Notes under the pieces: model-generated
Databases searched by the model: none
Told to the model about the DNA's origin: nothing
The model's input: the letters and a program-made list of their open reading frames with translations, nothing else
Program-made: the position numbers and the translations under genes
Assembly: GCA_036874045.1 (NCBI GenBank)
Contig: CM072339.1
Location: forward strand, 11,477,501 to 11,541,500
Length of the DNA stretch: 64,000 nt
Direction of reading: 5' to 3'
From: Cymodocea nodosa
Lineage: Eukaryota; Streptophyta; Magnoliopsida; Alismatales; Cymodoceaceae
Part shown: one piece after another, positions 63,054-64,000 of the stretch
How the letters are laid out: each line of letters begins with the position of its first letter
How positions within the stretch are numbered: the first letter of the stretch is position 1

Positions 63054-64000
63054 TTTGTTGTAACGGGCGGTGTAAAGTATCAATTTGTGCATTTTATATA
63101 TGTTAATTCATACATATTAAGGATTATAAGTCATCATTATATATGTTCTTATGAAAGATTACATGAAAATCATATTTTAGAACTATGCATGTTTTATTGG
63201 TTAAATAGTCAATAATGCACAAATTTATCCTTTATTAAATTAACACCTAGTCAATTAGCCCATGTGTAGATATAAGTAATTTATATATTGATTTCATGTA
63301 TATCTTAAAAGAATTATCATTAAGATATGAAATCAAATAATCCTCAATTGAGCAAGCAATATATTATGCACATTTCATTTTTGCTTTATAATTGTGTAGC
63401 AATTTATGTGTAATGTGCATATGCATTTAATGTTATCTTTTGAGTTGTTGTAGGTGAGGACGTGGATCTTTGGATTAAATCATGGGAAATCAACAACTCA
63501 TGGTCGTCTAATTCAAACTCCAAATCAATCCACCAATCAATCAATCAATGACTAAAGCTTGCCTAAATTAGAGGCCACAAATTTGAAGGTGTTTGAATTC
63601 TTTCCATAGATGAATGACAAGGGAAGAGAAAAGTGCATGGCCGACCAAGGAAACATATCATCTCCTCTTTCTCCTCCACGCAAGGGCAAGAACTCCAACT
63701 CCAATTTTCGTCCATCCTCTTCCACCCAAGATTTTGAAAGAGTTTTCCTCCAAGATTGGTGAGCTTAGGCGCCTCCCCCCTCATACTAGAAGACCTTCTT
63801 CTCTCCACTCCAAGCCGACATATGGAAGGACCTCTACGGGTGAAATCGGTGGTATTGGAGGCACATGTGCAACATTGGAAGAGCTTGGGACATGATCTTC
63901 AAGATGAGGTAATAGGAAGCATCAAAATTGAGAGGAAAGCCAACAAATCCGTATATCTTGGAAATGGATTGAGGACGTGCAACCCATTTTCTCCAAAGCA
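63054..64000. other. Unrecognised terminal stretch, possible start of another LTR
   Basis: TGTAACGGGCGGTGTAAAGT at 63059 could be an LTR start. The stretch is AT-rich to 63440 and then noticeably richer in G and C (63450-64000). The short frames 63563-63808 (-) and 63614-63895 (+) overlap on opposite strands, and neither shows a known motif. The window ends before any second LTR or coding domain could confirm an element. Confidence 0.35.

Noticed and set aside
63563-63895. Overlapping opposite-strand ORFs near the window end
   Set aside because: Neither has a recognisable domain, and the GC-richer composition alone can leave both frames open.

Overview
This is AT-rich, repeat-dense nuclear DNA from a flowering plant, most likely a dicot with a large genome (the rank is an inference). 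Nearly every recognisable protein is from an LTR retrotransposon of plant Ty1/copia type (initiator-Met primer sites, YVDD reverse transcriptase, copia integrase) or plant Athila-like Ty3/gypsy type. I see no intact host gene, no rRNA or tRNA gene and no CRISPR. The only host-like protein is an F-box-like ORF carried inside the gypsy element. All pol genes are broken except for a few long open stretches.

The left two thirds (888-42976) is a nested stack that can be read from target-site duplications (TSDs). The outermost unit is a + strand copia element. Its 5' LTR, gag and pol are family A (888-8855). Its second RT-RNaseH, 3' region, accessory ORF and 3' LTR are family B (8856-42976). TAAGT flanks both ends. 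A short solo LTR (8024-8329, TSD ATTAG) sits in the A RNase H. A minus-strand copia element C (14117-38671) sits just after the stop codon of the B accessory ORF. A 16.8-kb Athila-like gypsy element (15770-32537, TSD GTCTC) sits inside the C RNase H. A solo LTR of the same gypsy family (39743-42013, TSD GTTAG) sits in the B 3' LTR.

The right third is a patchwork of minus-strand elements. It holds two short-LTR copia elements, D1 (43089-47153) and D2 (47232-51748), with a scrap of A LTR between them, and then the tail of a + strand accessory ORF. Next come an internally deleted B relative, B' (52121-57721), a C-like LTR end, and the 3' half of an A relative, A' (58290-62648), cut by LTR E. The last 0.95 kb is unrecognised, possibly the start of another LTR.

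The most unusual content is shared between superfamilies. (1) A large accessory ORF with a plant transposon-protein-like domain follows pol both in copia A/B relatives and in the gypsy element. (2) About 0.6-1 kb of 3' non-coding sequence is common to copia B, B' and the gypsy element, in the same orientation relative to coding. (3) Most of the LTR families carry arrays of short inverted repeats of two types (CGGATAGTTA...TAACTCTCCG and CGTTGAGTTA...TAACTCAACG). The gypsy element also has its gag core downstream of pol and an F-box-like ORF in the accessory region. Together these suggest long-term module exchange among LTR elements of one host genome.
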